Assembly (NCBI GenBank): GCA_027604005.1
Contig: JADGJT010000445.1
Location: 1 to 16,416, forward strand
Direction of reading: 5' to 3'
Origin: Dinochytrium kinnereticum
Taxonomy: Eukaryota; Chytridiomycota; Chytridiomycetes; Chytridiales; Chytridiaceae
DNA: 16,416 bases
Part shown: piece by piece, positions 1 through 10,503 of the stretch
How the letters are laid out: each line of letters opens with the position of its first letter
Position numbering within the stretch: position 1 is the first letter of the stretch
Translations under genes and position numbers: made by a program
Notes under the pieces: model-generated
What the model saw: the letters and a program-made list of their open reading frames with translations, nothing else
The model's database searches: none
What the model was told of the DNA's origin: nothing

Positions 1-1591
1 AACCATACGGCGGCGGGCCAAATTTCGGCCGGCACCTTATTCAATACATCACAATAATTGCAGTCCTCAGCACCAATGTTATACAACCTCATCACAGCGG
101 TAAATAAAGATCTTGAATGGGAGGAATGATGATGGCGTTTTTTGTTTTTGTTTTTTTTTTTTGTTTTTTTTGAATGACTGGCCCCGGGACTGAATTGCTG
201 TCCCCGTTGGTTGTCTGAGGTTAGGGAAAACTTGGGTGGATCCGCTCTTCATTCATTTGAGGGTATCATGGGGATCAAAAGTCCATAAATCAGAGCGCGA
301 AGGACGCGGTGGGGATAATCAGGTCGGTGAGTGTCATAAAAGTGAAAGCAAGAGGCGACGTGCATCAAGCTGTGGCATGCTTGGTGGTCTGGATTCCTGG
401 TGATTGGTTCCCTGGCATCATTTCGGTCTTCTGTATTCCTGATGATTGGTTTCCTGGCATCATGGCGTCTACACATGTTCAAGAAGCATAATAGCATTGC
501 CCACTCGTGAATCCCCTTGCCTAAAAAATCATTCAAAGGAGTCTTCATTTTATTAAAAAGAGCGAGCTGGAGGGATCCAAAAAGTGTTTGCCTGTCGCCA
601 GACCAGATGGCCATTCGCTAAAGAAAGAAAAGTAAACCAAAAAATGAACAGTGGACGGATGCTCTTTTAAAAAAGGTTCAGGTCTCGAGCGAGGACTCCC
701 AACGTTCTTTGGCGGATGAGACTCTATTTCGAATAAAAGATGTCTTTAAGCATTTCTCTCTGCACGCACTTCTGACTGAAGAGAAAAAGAAAAGCGCGAG
801 GATGTGATTGATTTGCTGACGTTTCGGAGATATAAGAGACCTGAAATGAGCTTAGCTGCAAGTCAATATCCCCTGAAGAAGAGGCCGGCGAGGGTTCCCT
901 TGAAAGAAGGACACAAACCTATGATTTTGTTGGACCCGATTGTTCTCTAAGGAGCAGTGGTTGTAAAAGAATGCTGGATCTCATTATTTGCCACCTTGTG
1001 ACGGTGGGGTTCTCTGGCTCATTAGTGAAAGCAGGATTATATTTTGTAGGGTCTGTATGTGGAGTCGTGTTGTTACTGCATATTTGCATAGATTCAGAAA
1101 ACATGGTTATCGAATGCCGCGAACTTCAAATTCTGTTCTAAGGTAGCGTGGCCTTTACCTTTTCATATTTGGCCTTGGCTTTCCCTGTACAGCCGCCCTC
1201 TTGCCGAACTGAGGCCGACGAGTTACCGGCTCAATTGCGTGTGCAGAGACAGGCTACCGGTTCTCAGTCTCCTTCCCGCTGCAGCCTGACGAACACCAGC
1301 AATGCATTTGAGCATCGTCGCCACACGCGCAGGGGATCACGGACGGCGGCGTGGAGATGTTTTTCCTTGTCGTAGCAGTGGAGCTGCCATAGCTGGTGTG
1401 AGAGGTTGGGTGGTGCCGGTCTGAGCAGATTTGTCACCACTCATGAAATCCCTCTAATATCAGCCTGCGGCAACGTTTCACAGCTACACATCTTGACCGC
1501 ATCCAAACCTTCCCCGTCTGCCGTCCTCTGCCCGTCTCCTGCGATCCCTCCATCCCTCCCCCTTCCCCCTTCAGCCAGCACGCCTTGAAAT
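1..1591. other. Intergenic region upstream of the NoxD gene, no recognised gene
   Basis: I see no convincing coding gene in these 1.6 kb. The left part carries a T-rich run (about 137-170) and an imperfect direct repeat at 388-463. A minus-strand frame of 121 codons (614-249) spans that repeat, but it resembles no family I know and has no clear splice or promoter context. The last 90 bases (about 1505-1580) form a strongly pyrimidine-rich tract ending in a CAG just before the downstream start codon. This is typical of fungal promoter or 5' UTR sequence and could also be the 3' end of a 5' UTR intron. The region probably includes the promoter of the gene starting at 1592. Confidence 0.5.
388..463. 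repeat. Two-copy imperfect direct repeat, 34-base unit, 42-base period
   Basis: Copies at 388-421 and 430-463 share the core GATTGGTT(C/T)CCTGGCATCAT, with three mismatches over 34 bases and 8 bases between copies. The 42-base period is a multiple of three. Read on the minus strand it gives a repeated 14-residue pattern (DAR-K/E-PI-x-RN) inside the open frame 614-249. There are only two copies, so this is a local duplication rather than a satellite array. Confidence 0.75.
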
Positions 1592-2198
1592 ATGCCTCCT
1601 CCCGTTAAGTTCACCTGGCAGCCGTGGGCCAGGCAGCAGGCTGCTGCAAGTGGCTTCTGTGAGTATCCTTCTTTTCTTGGTCCTTGGAGCTACCCTGCAT
1701 ACCACCTCTAACTGCTTTCACAGTCGTCTTCACCGGTGGTCTGATCTCGCTCTACTACCCAAGCATGATGTTTGCCATAATTAACATGTAAGCAACCATT
1801 CCCAACTCAGTACTTTCCTTCAAGAGCCCTTTCATGGACCAAGCTTTACCTTACAAACCTTCCTTCCTATCTTCCCGTTCCTTCATCTCAGCGCCGCCGG
1901 CATTCTTATAATGTGCTTGGAACGTCCTGTGGTTCCCTTTGACAGGCTCGGCTTTGTCTCAACCAACTATTACTTCAGAGCTTTCCTTTACTTTGCCATC
2001 ACAGCCGCAACGATGTTCCAGGCAGCTACTATGACCTCTGGTCTCTGCTTGTTTTGCGCTTCAGTCACTTACCTGAGGGCTGCCATCAACGGCGAGACGT
2101 GGAGCGATCCTAAGAAGAAGAAGGGTGGTAGGGGCGGAGGTGGTGGTGGTGGTAAGGGTGGAGATGGTAAGGAGTCTGCAAAAGCTCCTAAGAGCTAA
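1592..2198 (+). CDS. noxD: p22phox-like NADPH oxidase subunit (fungal NoxD)
   Basis: Membrane subunit that, by family, stabilises the catalytic flavocytochrome of fungal NADPH oxidase (NoxA/Nox1 type) in producing superoxide for development and hyphal signalling. Three exons are inferred: 1592-1658, 1724-1787 and 1892-2198, joined by GTGAGT...CAG and GTAAGC...CAG introns, giving 145 residues. Family evidence: the N-terminus has W-A-x-x-Q-A-x-ASG, like the p22phox W-A-N-E-Q-A-L-ASG. A later segment AAGILIMCLERPV parallels the conserved V-A-G-x-x-x-C-L-L-E-x-P. The last hydrophobic part begins TNYYFRA, like RNYYVRA, and ends YLRAAINGETW, like YLLAAVRGEQW. Hydrophobic segments lie at about residues 22-58 and 72-115. 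The tail is short, Gly/Lys-rich (a GGT codon run) and lacks the long proline-rich region of the animal protein. The first exon encodes only 22 residues and is easy to miss. The gene converges on the Trm10 gene. The p22phox-family call is firm; the NoxD name depends on the host being a fungus. Confidence 0.85.
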
Positions 2199-2612
2199 AT
2201 GAGGAATCTGTTGTGAATATTGGAAAAGCTGTAACCCTTTTACGCATCATTATCTTCTTCTTCATGTCTCTTACAATGTACACTTTTTTTTTCAAGCACG
2301 TCAGCCCATTTATCCCCAATCCCATATCTATCCAGTTGAGGTCGTTTTGGGTCCCTTCAATTCCATACCTATTCTGCATCCCTTTTTCCCCCCTTCAATC
2401 TTGCCTTTTTCCAACCTTTTTCTGTTTGGTAAAGTTTGAACAAGGTTTCATTATGTCTTCAGTTCTTTTTTTTTCTTTTTTTTTTCTTTCGATTCTTTAG
2501 CATCGTTCAATGGACTGTCTTTCTTATCCTTGCCCTTCTTGTAGTCAAATAAAATCAAAAGCACACAATTGCCCAACAATGACATTGATTCCGCCTACTG
2601 TTATAAGAAAGG
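2199..2612. other. Convergent intergenic region between noxD and TRM10
   Basis: This AT- and pyrimidine-rich region of 414 bases separates two convergent stop codons and should contain both 3' UTRs. Open frames on either strand here (for example 2213-2500 +) are low-complexity and T-rich, with no family resemblance. I see no RNA gene. Confidence 0.5.
2548..2553 (+). terminator. Possible polyadenylation signal for noxD
   Basis: A consensus AATAAA hexamer on the plus strand, about 350 bases after the noxD stop and 60 bases before the end of the oppositely oriented TRM10 frame. Fungal signals are loose and the region is AT-rich, so it could occur by chance. Confidence 0.25.
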
Positions 2613-4241
2613 TCACTGATCTTCTTCCTCCCCATTTTCCCCATTTTCCCCACCCTCTCCCTCATCTTCCGCGCCTTTCTCATTAGCACCTTTCCGGGGC
2701 GGAATAACCTCCAAGAAAGCCGTCTTCCAATCCTTGTGCTCCAAGTACTTTGACATGATCTCAAACACTGCAATGCCAAAAAAAGAATAGAAAAAACAAA
2801 CAAAACGAAGCAAGAGTGAGATGCTGAACAAAGGCCACAACTTTTCTTTTTGGCTTACCATGATTGATTGTTAAAACTTTCCGAGTGGAGAGATTAATGT
2901 ACTCAGAGATTGGGAGGCACGCCGTCTTCACACCAGCTTCAGCCGCCTTACTGAAGCAGAGTCCCTATATTTCGCAGGTATGAGGTAAAGAATGATAAAT
3001 CAATCAGAGACACTACCTTGTGTCTGTTTCGATCCACAATTCCTCCAATAACGTAAGCCTTCGTCTCATCCAGCTCCATCAACACGTTGGTAGAATCGGC
3101 GGAAAGGTAAATCACATCATCTTTATTCTCCACCACAGCGTCAAACGTCTTCCCTTCCTCAAACGTGATCCCCTTACGAACCAAAGAAAAAGACGAAGAA
3201 ACCAACGGTTAGCTAACAAAAAAACCAACAAAACTTTACCGCAAAACAGACAAAAAGAAAAAGAGAACAAAAATAAAAGAATAGCAAAAAAAGGGGGCAT
3301 ATGTGATATTGAAGAAAAAAAAAAGCTCTTACCTTCCATCTCTCCCAAGCTTCCTGATGATCCGTCAAAGCTTTCTTAATTTTTGGCCCCATACTCGCAA
3401 CAACAAGGTTCACGGGCCTGAGAGCTGCCCGATTCGCACTATAGCAGCGTCCAATCTGTTGAGCGGTGCTGATAATCTCCTAATTTTTTCCTCGATTTAG
3501 TTCTAGGGCCTTTCAGACTTGATAAAACTGGAAAGTTCAACATCTTTTTCAGCTTTTTTAGTTTTGCCCATCCTTCTTCTTTTTTTTATTTTATGGGGAG
3601 GGGGCCAGATTAGTTCATTATATTACCTTTTCGCTCATGAATTGATCAAAATCGCCGTCTACGATGATGCGGAGAGGGGATGGGATTTGGTCCTCGGGTT
3701 TGATGCGCTTCTTGCCCTCATACTTAAAAACACCTGCATGGCAAATAACAGGAAGAAAAAGAATCAAGAATATATGAATGAGCAAAGTTATCCTAAATCA
3801 CAACCACATCAAATATTCAAAGAAATAAAGGATAAACGAAATAGAGAGAAAGATAGATAAATGAAATGAGATCGAAGCTCAGAAAACATTAAAAAAAAAA
3901 CAACGTAATCTCTCATATCCCTCCTTCCAAAGAACAATGAATAAAAAGCATCATTAAGACTGACCCTGCTCCTGTAACTTCTTCCTCTCCTCCTTCTTTT
4001 GCACCTTCTTCTCCTTTCGAAACCTCTTCCTCTCCTCCGCCTTAGCATCCCACTCCTCCTGCTTCCTTTGTCGCTTCAGAGCCCTCCTGGACATTGGCGG
4101 AGCCTCCGCTACAACATCTTCAGGTTTTGCAGCAACAGCAGCTTTCAGTGCTTGAACTGGAATCACAGGAATCTTAGTGTTGGTCGCAGGGGTGTGATCG
4201 GTCCCTTCGTTTGTTGCGACAGAAATGTCGGGTTCAGTCAT
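2613..4241 (-). CDS. TRM10: tRNA (guanine(9)-N1)-methyltransferase Trm10
   Basis: SPOUT-family enzyme that methylates N1 of guanosine 9 in tRNAs using S-adenosylmethionine. Six exons on the minus strand: 4241-3965, 3733-3627, 3479-3333, 3172-3017, 2964-2859 and 2767-2613, all phase-consistent, giving 315 residues. The N-terminal 95 residues are charged and contain [15 protein letters not shown], typical of the family's basic RNA-binding extension. The catalytic domain follows: [16 protein letters not shown] at about 113-129, the [12 protein letters not shown] block, [13 protein letters not shown], then [12 protein letters not shown] at 218-229, whose Asp224 matches the catalytic Asp of Trm10. 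Next come the conserved [20 protein letters not shown] and a [15 protein letters not shown] end. The C-terminus is a Glu/Gly-rich acidic tail. The first intron's donor is GTCAGT, slightly off consensus, but the joined frame [12 protein letters not shown] fits. It lies just downstream of the lysyl-tRNA synthetase gene in the same orientation. Confidence 0.95.
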
Positions 4242-4287
4242 TCTTCTTCGATGTATTTTTGCTTTTCCCCCCGGAGTTTGGCAATTA

Positions 4288-4295
4288 TATTTATA
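4288..4295 (-). promoter_or_regulatory. TATA-like element upstream of TRM10
   Basis: The minus strand reads TATAAATA about 47-54 bases before the TRM10 start codon, within the 184-base gap separating it from the lysyl-tRNA synthetase stop. Position and sequence suit a core promoter element; no experimental support can be read from the sequence. Confidence 0.35.
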
Positions 4296-4425
4296 ACGAC
4301 CAAGTATACCATTTACGATGGTCCATCACGACACTCATCTTCTTTTATTGATACCAAAGTGGTGAAAACAGTCAACAGAAAGATATTCCGTCTTACAATT
4401 AAAATAAAGAGGAAAAGAAAGAGGT

Positions 4426-6562
4426 TTAGGCGTTGAATCGGGAGCTCTGCTCGGCAGCGCTCTCAGGCTTCATGGCGGGCTGTAGTTAAAGATAGCAACG
4501 TTAATCAGGTTTTTAAGGAGCATAAAAGATACTAAAGAAAAACAGAGTTAAACTTACGAATAGCAGAACTTCCTTGATGTTATTCGAGTTGGTGAGGAAC
4601 ATAGTAAGCCTGTCAAGACCCAAGCCTGGAAAATAAAGCATTAAGCCACTTAACCCAAATACGGCAAAGCTGCACCTCCTCATACAACTCAAAAACAATC
4701 AAAAAAATTTTGTAACTTACCCCAACCACCAGTTGGAGGCAGACCATACTCCAGCGAGTTGCAGAAAGTCTCATCAACCATCTGTGCCTCATCGTCACCA
4801 GCAGCCTTATCCTTCGCCTGCTGCTCAAACCTCTCCCTCTGATCAAAGGGATCGTTCAACTCCGTGTAGGCATTGCAAATCTCCTTGGTGGCAACAAAGC
4901 ACTCAAACCTCTCACAGAGACCCTTCTCAGTACGATGCGCCTTAGCCAAAGGTGACATGATGATGGGGTGCTCGGTGATAAAGGTAGGTGATATGCAGTT
5001 CACCTCAATGAACTCCCCGACAAGCTTGTCAAGAAGTCTTGCACCAGTCCTGGGAGCACTGCACTCAACCTTGTGCTTGATGCAGAGGTCAGAGAGGAAC
5101 TTGGTTCCAGCATCGTTGGTGAGAGTCTCGGCGGAAGGGAACTTAACCTTAAGGATTCTCTCAAGCTCAGGGATCATGCGAACACGACGGAAGGGAGGGG
5201 TAAAGTCAATGGTCATAGCCTCACCCTCGGGGCCCTGGGGGTGGTAGGTAACCTTGTACCCGCCAGTGATGTGCTTAACCATACCAGAGAGGAGAGACTC
5301 GGTCATGTCCATAAGGTCGTACATGTCAGCATAAGCCATGTAGAACTCACAGGTGGTGAACTCGGGGTTGTGGGTAAGGTCAATAGACTCGTTACGGAAT
5401 TGTCTTCCAATCTCGTAGACGCGATCCATGCCGCCCACCACCAGCATCTTGAGGAACAGCTCGGGGGCGATACGCATGAAGAGATCCAGCTTGAGATCAT
5501 TGTGGTGGGTAATGAAGGGCTTGGCCGTGGCACCACCAGCAATCATGTTCATCATAGGTGTCTCAACCTCCAGGAAGCCAAGGCTGTCCAGGAAATGACG
5601 GAGATAGTTGATGATCCGCGAGCGGGTAACAAACTTCTCCCTGACGTTGGTGTTCATAATCAGGTCCAGATACCTCATCCTGTATCGCGCCTCCTGTAGA
5701 TGGAATAGATTATGTTTAGCTCAGAATCACCCAAGCCCAAAAGGATGAAAGTTAACAACAGAAGTGCAAAAAAAAAAAAAAACGAACCTGGTCTTTGAAA
5801 CCGTAGTTGGCCTTGGGAAGCATACGCAAGCATGGGCTCAGAAGCGTCACATCACGAGGGAAGATGGACAGCTCTCCAAGCTTACTCTTCCCGGGGAACC
5901 CAACAACTCCAACAATATCACCCCTACGCAGAATCCCGTGCACCTCCTCAAAGGAACGGGGGGGGCTTTGGTACTGGGCCTGAGCAAGCACCTGGACCTT
6001 CTTCCCCTCTCCATGCAAATCAAAAAACCGAATCTTAGCACCCGACGACCTCATGTTGTGAATCCTTCCAGCAACGTGGACAGTCACATCCTCCAAATGC
6101 TCTCCTTCCTTCAGGTGCGAGTACTTCTCAATGAACTCCGATATCGAGATGCTGGGGTTGAACTTGTGGGGGTAGGGTGACGGGTTCTGCGTCTGGCGAA
6201 GCTTCTGAATCACCTTAGATCGGTTCTCAAAGTACATGCGGGGATCCAGAGCCTCTTCATCGTCGGCCTTATCCGCACCAGCCGCGGCCTTCTTCTCGGT
6301 GGGGGGAGGGGCAGCAGCAGCAGTCTCAGCCTTCTTGGCCTGCTTCTCTCTGGCCTTGATACGCTTCTTGAGCTCACTTTAAAGGAGAAGCATAATCAAG
6401 GGTTAGGTTTTGTCATGACCATTGTGGTTGTGAAGGTTGATCTGCCTAGCGAATGCATTCCAGCCGTGGTAAAGGGTACTCTTGCTCGCGCATGCCTTAC
6501 CTCTTGGAGACCTGCTCACCGGTCTCGGGGTCAAGAATAAGCTTAGGCTCGGGTTGGCTCAT
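4426..6562 (-). CDS. KRS1: Lysyl-tRNA synthetase, cytosolic, class II
   Basis: Charges tRNA-Lys with lysine in the cytosol. Five exons on the minus strand: 6562-6501, 6376-5788, 5693-4721, 4625-4558 and 4479-4426, giving 581 residues, the usual length of fungal cytosolic enzymes (about 590). Order of domains: a Lys-rich N-terminal extension ([18 protein letters not shown]), typical of eukaryotic LysRS and used in tRNA binding; an OB-fold anticodon domain (about 107-200) with [20 protein letters not shown]; then the class II catalytic core. Motif 1 is around [12 protein letters not shown] (255-266), motif 2 around [20 protein letters not shown] (316-335), and motif 3 is [12 protein letters not shown] (542-553), whose first Gly codon is split by an intron. 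The lysine-pocket region TAYTEL-type is present as NAYTELNDP. No mitochondrial targeting peptide is apparent, so the mitochondrial enzyme is probably encoded elsewhere. The start codon follows a pyrimidine-rich leader. It has the same orientation as TRM10 and the DNAAF5 homologue. Confidence 0.97.
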
Positions 6563-6864
6563 GGTTGACTGTCGTTGAGGGAACGGGATGTCGCGCTCTT
6601 CGACTGATGATGAAGAAAAAAAAGAATCAAAGATCGGAAAAATTCACGCTTTTGTGGGTGAATCATTATTGCCAAAGGCAACCAAGTGGAAGGGTTGAGG
6701 GATAGCCAAAACCCATGCACGTTTTCTTAACAGAATCTATGATTTATTGCAGCAAGACCAAAAGCTTGCACAGTTGCCGCAAGTGGAAACGGAATTATTG
6801 GGTGGAATCGCTGCGAAACAGTTCAGAGATCACAGCAACACTTTGCTCGCGAATCGAGGCCGCA
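6563..6864. other. Intergenic region: KRS1 promoter and DNAAF5 3' flank
   Basis: 302 bases between the stop of the HEAT-repeat gene and the KRS1 start, both on the minus strand. On the minus strand the part nearest KRS1 is T/C-rich (about 6600-6640) and ends in a CATCATCAG that could be a 5' UTR splice acceptor. No canonical TATA box or RNA gene is apparent. Confidence 0.4.
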
Positions 6865-9800
6865 TCAAATCTCTTGAAGAATTCTATCCAGAGTCTCAAC
6901 ATTCCGGTATCGCATCCTCACAGCTTCAAGCTGCTCACGAACGACAGCCGCAGGGGACACTTTGCATATTCGGAATAAGCAGTCCGCGGCAGCTCTCTAT
7001 GTCCATCAATTAATGAGGTATAAAAGGATTAGCCTAAAGGAACGAGCTGAGAAACCAAAAAACAGAAACACATACGCTAACATCGGCATTTGAATCATCG
7101 ACATGAATGCATATGCCTTTGATCAGGGTGACCCAGTGCACATCATCTAGCCGTGTCTCGACATACACCTCGCCATTTATAAACCCACAGGACCCATCTG
7201 GCAGATCAGGGTACTGGCGGTAGAAGCTTTGAAGCACCTCTGAGAACACGCCGAGAACAACACAAGCGCGAACGCGAATATCATCGACAGAGTCGTCCAA
7301 CCGTTTAAGAAGCTCGGGATAAATCTTTTTCAGCGGGGTTGCTAGTCGTCAACAGAGAATACAAAAAATGGATAATTAACACAAAATCGAGCAGGGATTA
7401 ATCGGTATAAAAAAAAAAACACTCAAAAGCCTCTTAACGCACCCTGGAATGCAATGCCCATACTCAAACAAAATCCAAACAGCATGCCAAAAGAGTCTAA
7501 AGTCAGATCTCTCGTCTTAGAGTCATCTTCATCCAAGCATCCAATAATACACGGCACAAACTCGCTCGGCTCAGACAAGAACGGCGCGATCCTTTCCCTT
7601 GCAAACATCGCCATCGTCGGCTCGGCTGGAATAGCCACCATGAATTTTAACAAAGCATGAAGGTTCTCAATTGCGACGCGTCTAACAGACATGGATTTGC
7701 GGCCTGGACGCCAGATAGCTGAGGGCCAGATCACCTTTTCAAGAAGGTCGGGAACACTTTTGAGGAGGGATAAGGTGGAGTTTAAAGGCGTTGGGGACAA
7801 TGCTAGGAGACGATGAGATGTTCGGAGTACGCTTTTTACAAAAAATTAGGCCAGTATCGTTAGAATTAAAGTGTGGAGCGAGCAAATGTGATGCCTGATG
7901 GGAAAGTTTTGGAATCTCAAAGAGAAGAAAAAAGATACGTCTCCCACCTCACACGAAGCTCAACATCTCTACTCTCTTCACATAGCGAGCCAAGAAGCTG
8001 GATAATCTCCGGAAGGTGAGACCCAACCAGCCCCCCAGACGATAAGAACAGCGTACCCATAACTCGCAACTCTGGGGAGAACCGTGTCCACCCCCCAGAA
8101 GTCTCCTTTAAGCTTGCCAAAAGTTTGGAGAAATGAATGCTAAAGAGTCCACTGTCAGATGTCACTTGGTGCGCGTTTCCAAGAACACTAAGGGAGCTCG
8201 TCACCTATCCATAAAGGAGTCAGAAAAGAGGGGTAGCATGCATAAGCAACAAAGAGAAAAAAGGAATACCGTCGCCATCATCTCGGGCCATCCCTTAATG
8301 TTCTCATTCCCCGCAACGCTCGAAAGAGTAACCAGCACCACAAACAGCTTATATCCAACATCCTCCAAATCAACTTCCTTACCCCCTTTCACCTCAACTG
8401 TCGGCAACCCAGCCTCAGCATTCTCCTTCTCATTCCTCAAAACCTCAGCCAGCTTCACAACAATGACAGCAGCAAGATCCGCAACATCCCTTAAAAGAGT
8501 CACGTTCTCACTACCTGCCAGCTCTGGATCTCCCAGGGCTTCACTGAGGGTCGCGAGGTGGGCCTTGAGACGATGAGGAGGCGTACCGGTGAGGAGGCTG
8601 CGGAGGGTTTTCAGGCAGCCGAGCTTGAAGTTAAGGGCGTCGGCGTTCGATTTGATGTGAGTCAATAGGAGGCTTAGGTACAGGTCGGGGTCGACAAAGC
8701 GGCCGACAGTTTCGGCGACTCGCTCAGTCTGAAAGAAGAGGAAAGGGTATGGTTAATGATGATGGCATCGGTAACTCTGAGGAGAAAAAGAAGAAAGGGC
8801 TCGGCCCTTACCTCGCTCATTATGGTTGGTTCATCGCTCGCCAGAACTTTGTAAAGCGCGGGCAGAATACTTCCAATGTATCCGGTAATGTTCTCCTCGG
8901 CATAGGGGATAAACGCTTTGAGAACGACAGCAGACTTGAAACGGGTATCAGGAGACCAGTCCTGCAATCCCTCAATGAATTTTGTAACAATCTTCTGAGT
9001 GTTATCTCTGGCCAGGTGCCGGCATCCAACTCGAGGTCGTCCTAGCAAATAGTTTTATGGTCAGATACTAGAACGGGAGACCAAGCTTAAAACAACTCTC
9101 CAAGCAGAGTAAATCTAGATACAAACTAACCCTGAAGAAGATTCACGTTCCCCACTCCAATGGTTAAGTCCAGCTCATCCTTAACTCTACTCTCCCACTC
9201 CCTCTCATAAAGCATCCCCAATTTCTCCAAGTATTCCTCACAACGCGCCCGAAGCTTAGTAACCTCATCAGTGATCCCGGAAAATAAGATCGGCAAAATC
9301 TTATATCCAAGCGAATACCGATCCGTTAATCCACTCAACCAATTGTAAGCCACCTCATAAAGAACCTCGCGAACCGCTGGGGTCTTATCGAGGGTCAGCT
9401 GGCGTATCGTGTCCATTACAGTTGCTTCTTCAAGCCCAGCGGCATCTGTCAAGGCGACGTCTTGAAGTGCCCTCAAAGCCATAACTCTCACGGCTGAATG
9501 GCGATGTTGAAGGGAAGGAAGAAGGGCTTTTGTGATAGCTGTGCTGTGAAGGGAGACGGCTCGGGGTGTGTGCTTAGCGATGCAAATAGCGAGCTTGCAG
9601 GACTCCTATGTAGGGGGAGGTTGGATTTAATCAGACCACATTGTACATAACAGCCTCCCCACCAAAGAAAGCAGTCTCAAAAAACTTCTAAGACCAGGAA
9701 GGATAAGACAGCAGAAGTGCATACCTTCTTCACTTCAGGATAAGGATCTAGCAATGTCCTCCCCAGAATTTTTACCGTCTCATCAACACCTGGAGCAAAA

Positions 9801-10503
9801 GCAGGACCCGCCTTATCTACCATCGCGATGAGGGTGCTTACGAGCTCCAAACGAATCTCCTCTGAAGGTTCCACAATCTCCAGCTCTGAAAGACGTGAGG
9901 AGTACGCTGGAAGAATGTAAGGAAGAAAAGGGAGGATATCTTCGACAGCGTTCGTGAAGCTAGAACGGTTGACATTTGGCGGAAAGGAGATACAATGAGC
10001 ACAGTTGCATGTAGAGGCAAAACACCATTAGTGCAGAAACCCACACCGTTAAATCTAATTAAAACCACCACAAGAATTACCCACCCTGAGATAATTCGAA
10101 TAGATAGCTCTCTGCACTTTTCCACAGAATCCTCAAGGCATTTAGCAAGAGGTTTCACGAGGTCCCCGTAAAGCAGTGCAGCCAGGTCTGGCGACATGGT
10201 CTTGCCCCCACCGACAGTTTCCTTCAGAATCTTTTCGAGCGACCGGCGCTTCGCATTCCGGTCAGCGGAAGAATCCACAATGACATTAATGTCTCTCTGC
10301 AGAGACTGCGTAAAGTGGTTTGCAGAGCATCGTTAGACATGGAGAAATGAAGCGGACATGTCATGGAGAGCTGTTCTTTTTCCTTGAATGCACAGGGGGT
10401 GATCACACAAGACCGCAGATGAAAGGCTTGGGTAATATCTTCCGTGAGGGGTGCTCACCTTGAGGCTGTCCATGTCGTTCTTGGAATGAGCGGTGGTTGT
10501 CAT
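6865..10503 (-). CDS. DNAAF5: HEAT-repeat dynein assembly factor 5 homologue (DNAAF5/HEATR2)
   Basis: In animals and flagellates DNAAF5 is a cytoplasmic factor needed to pre-assemble axonemal dynein arms; its role here is unknown. Ten exons on the minus strand: 10503-10459, 10305-10085, 9959-9725, 9605-9131, 9041-8812, 8728-8270, 8204-7948, 7831-7443, 7341-7076 and 6996-6865. All phases close, giving 902 residues against about 855 for the human protein. Similarity runs from end to end: an N-terminal CLEDSVEKCRELSIR block; TLLDPYPEVKKESCKLA (cf. human LLDPFAAVRRESCS); RYSLGYKILPILFSGITDEV at 263-282 (cf. [20 protein letters not shown]); GCRHLARDN...DWSPDTRFKSA near 331-360; and KIYPELLKRLDDSVDDIR from 776 (cf. 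KIYPELLKRLDDVSNDVR). Alpha-helical HEAT/ARM repeats fill the whole chain; no membrane segment. Three donors are non-standard (GTGGGT, GTGGGA, GTGCGT), and exon 2 could start 9 bases later in frame. Divergently arranged with the gene at 10963. The homology call is strong; the ciliary function should not be carried over. Confidence 0.88.

Noticed and set aside
2213..2500. 95-codon Phe/Ser-rich plus-strand frame after noxD
   Set aside because: It is produced by T-rich 3' flanking DNA. It has low complexity, no start context and no homologue features.
5073..5699. 208-codon open frame on the plus strand opposite the lysyl-tRNA synthetase
   Set aside because: It lies wholly antisense to a strongly conserved exon. 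Codon bias of the real gene removes stops from this frame; the translation shows no family features.
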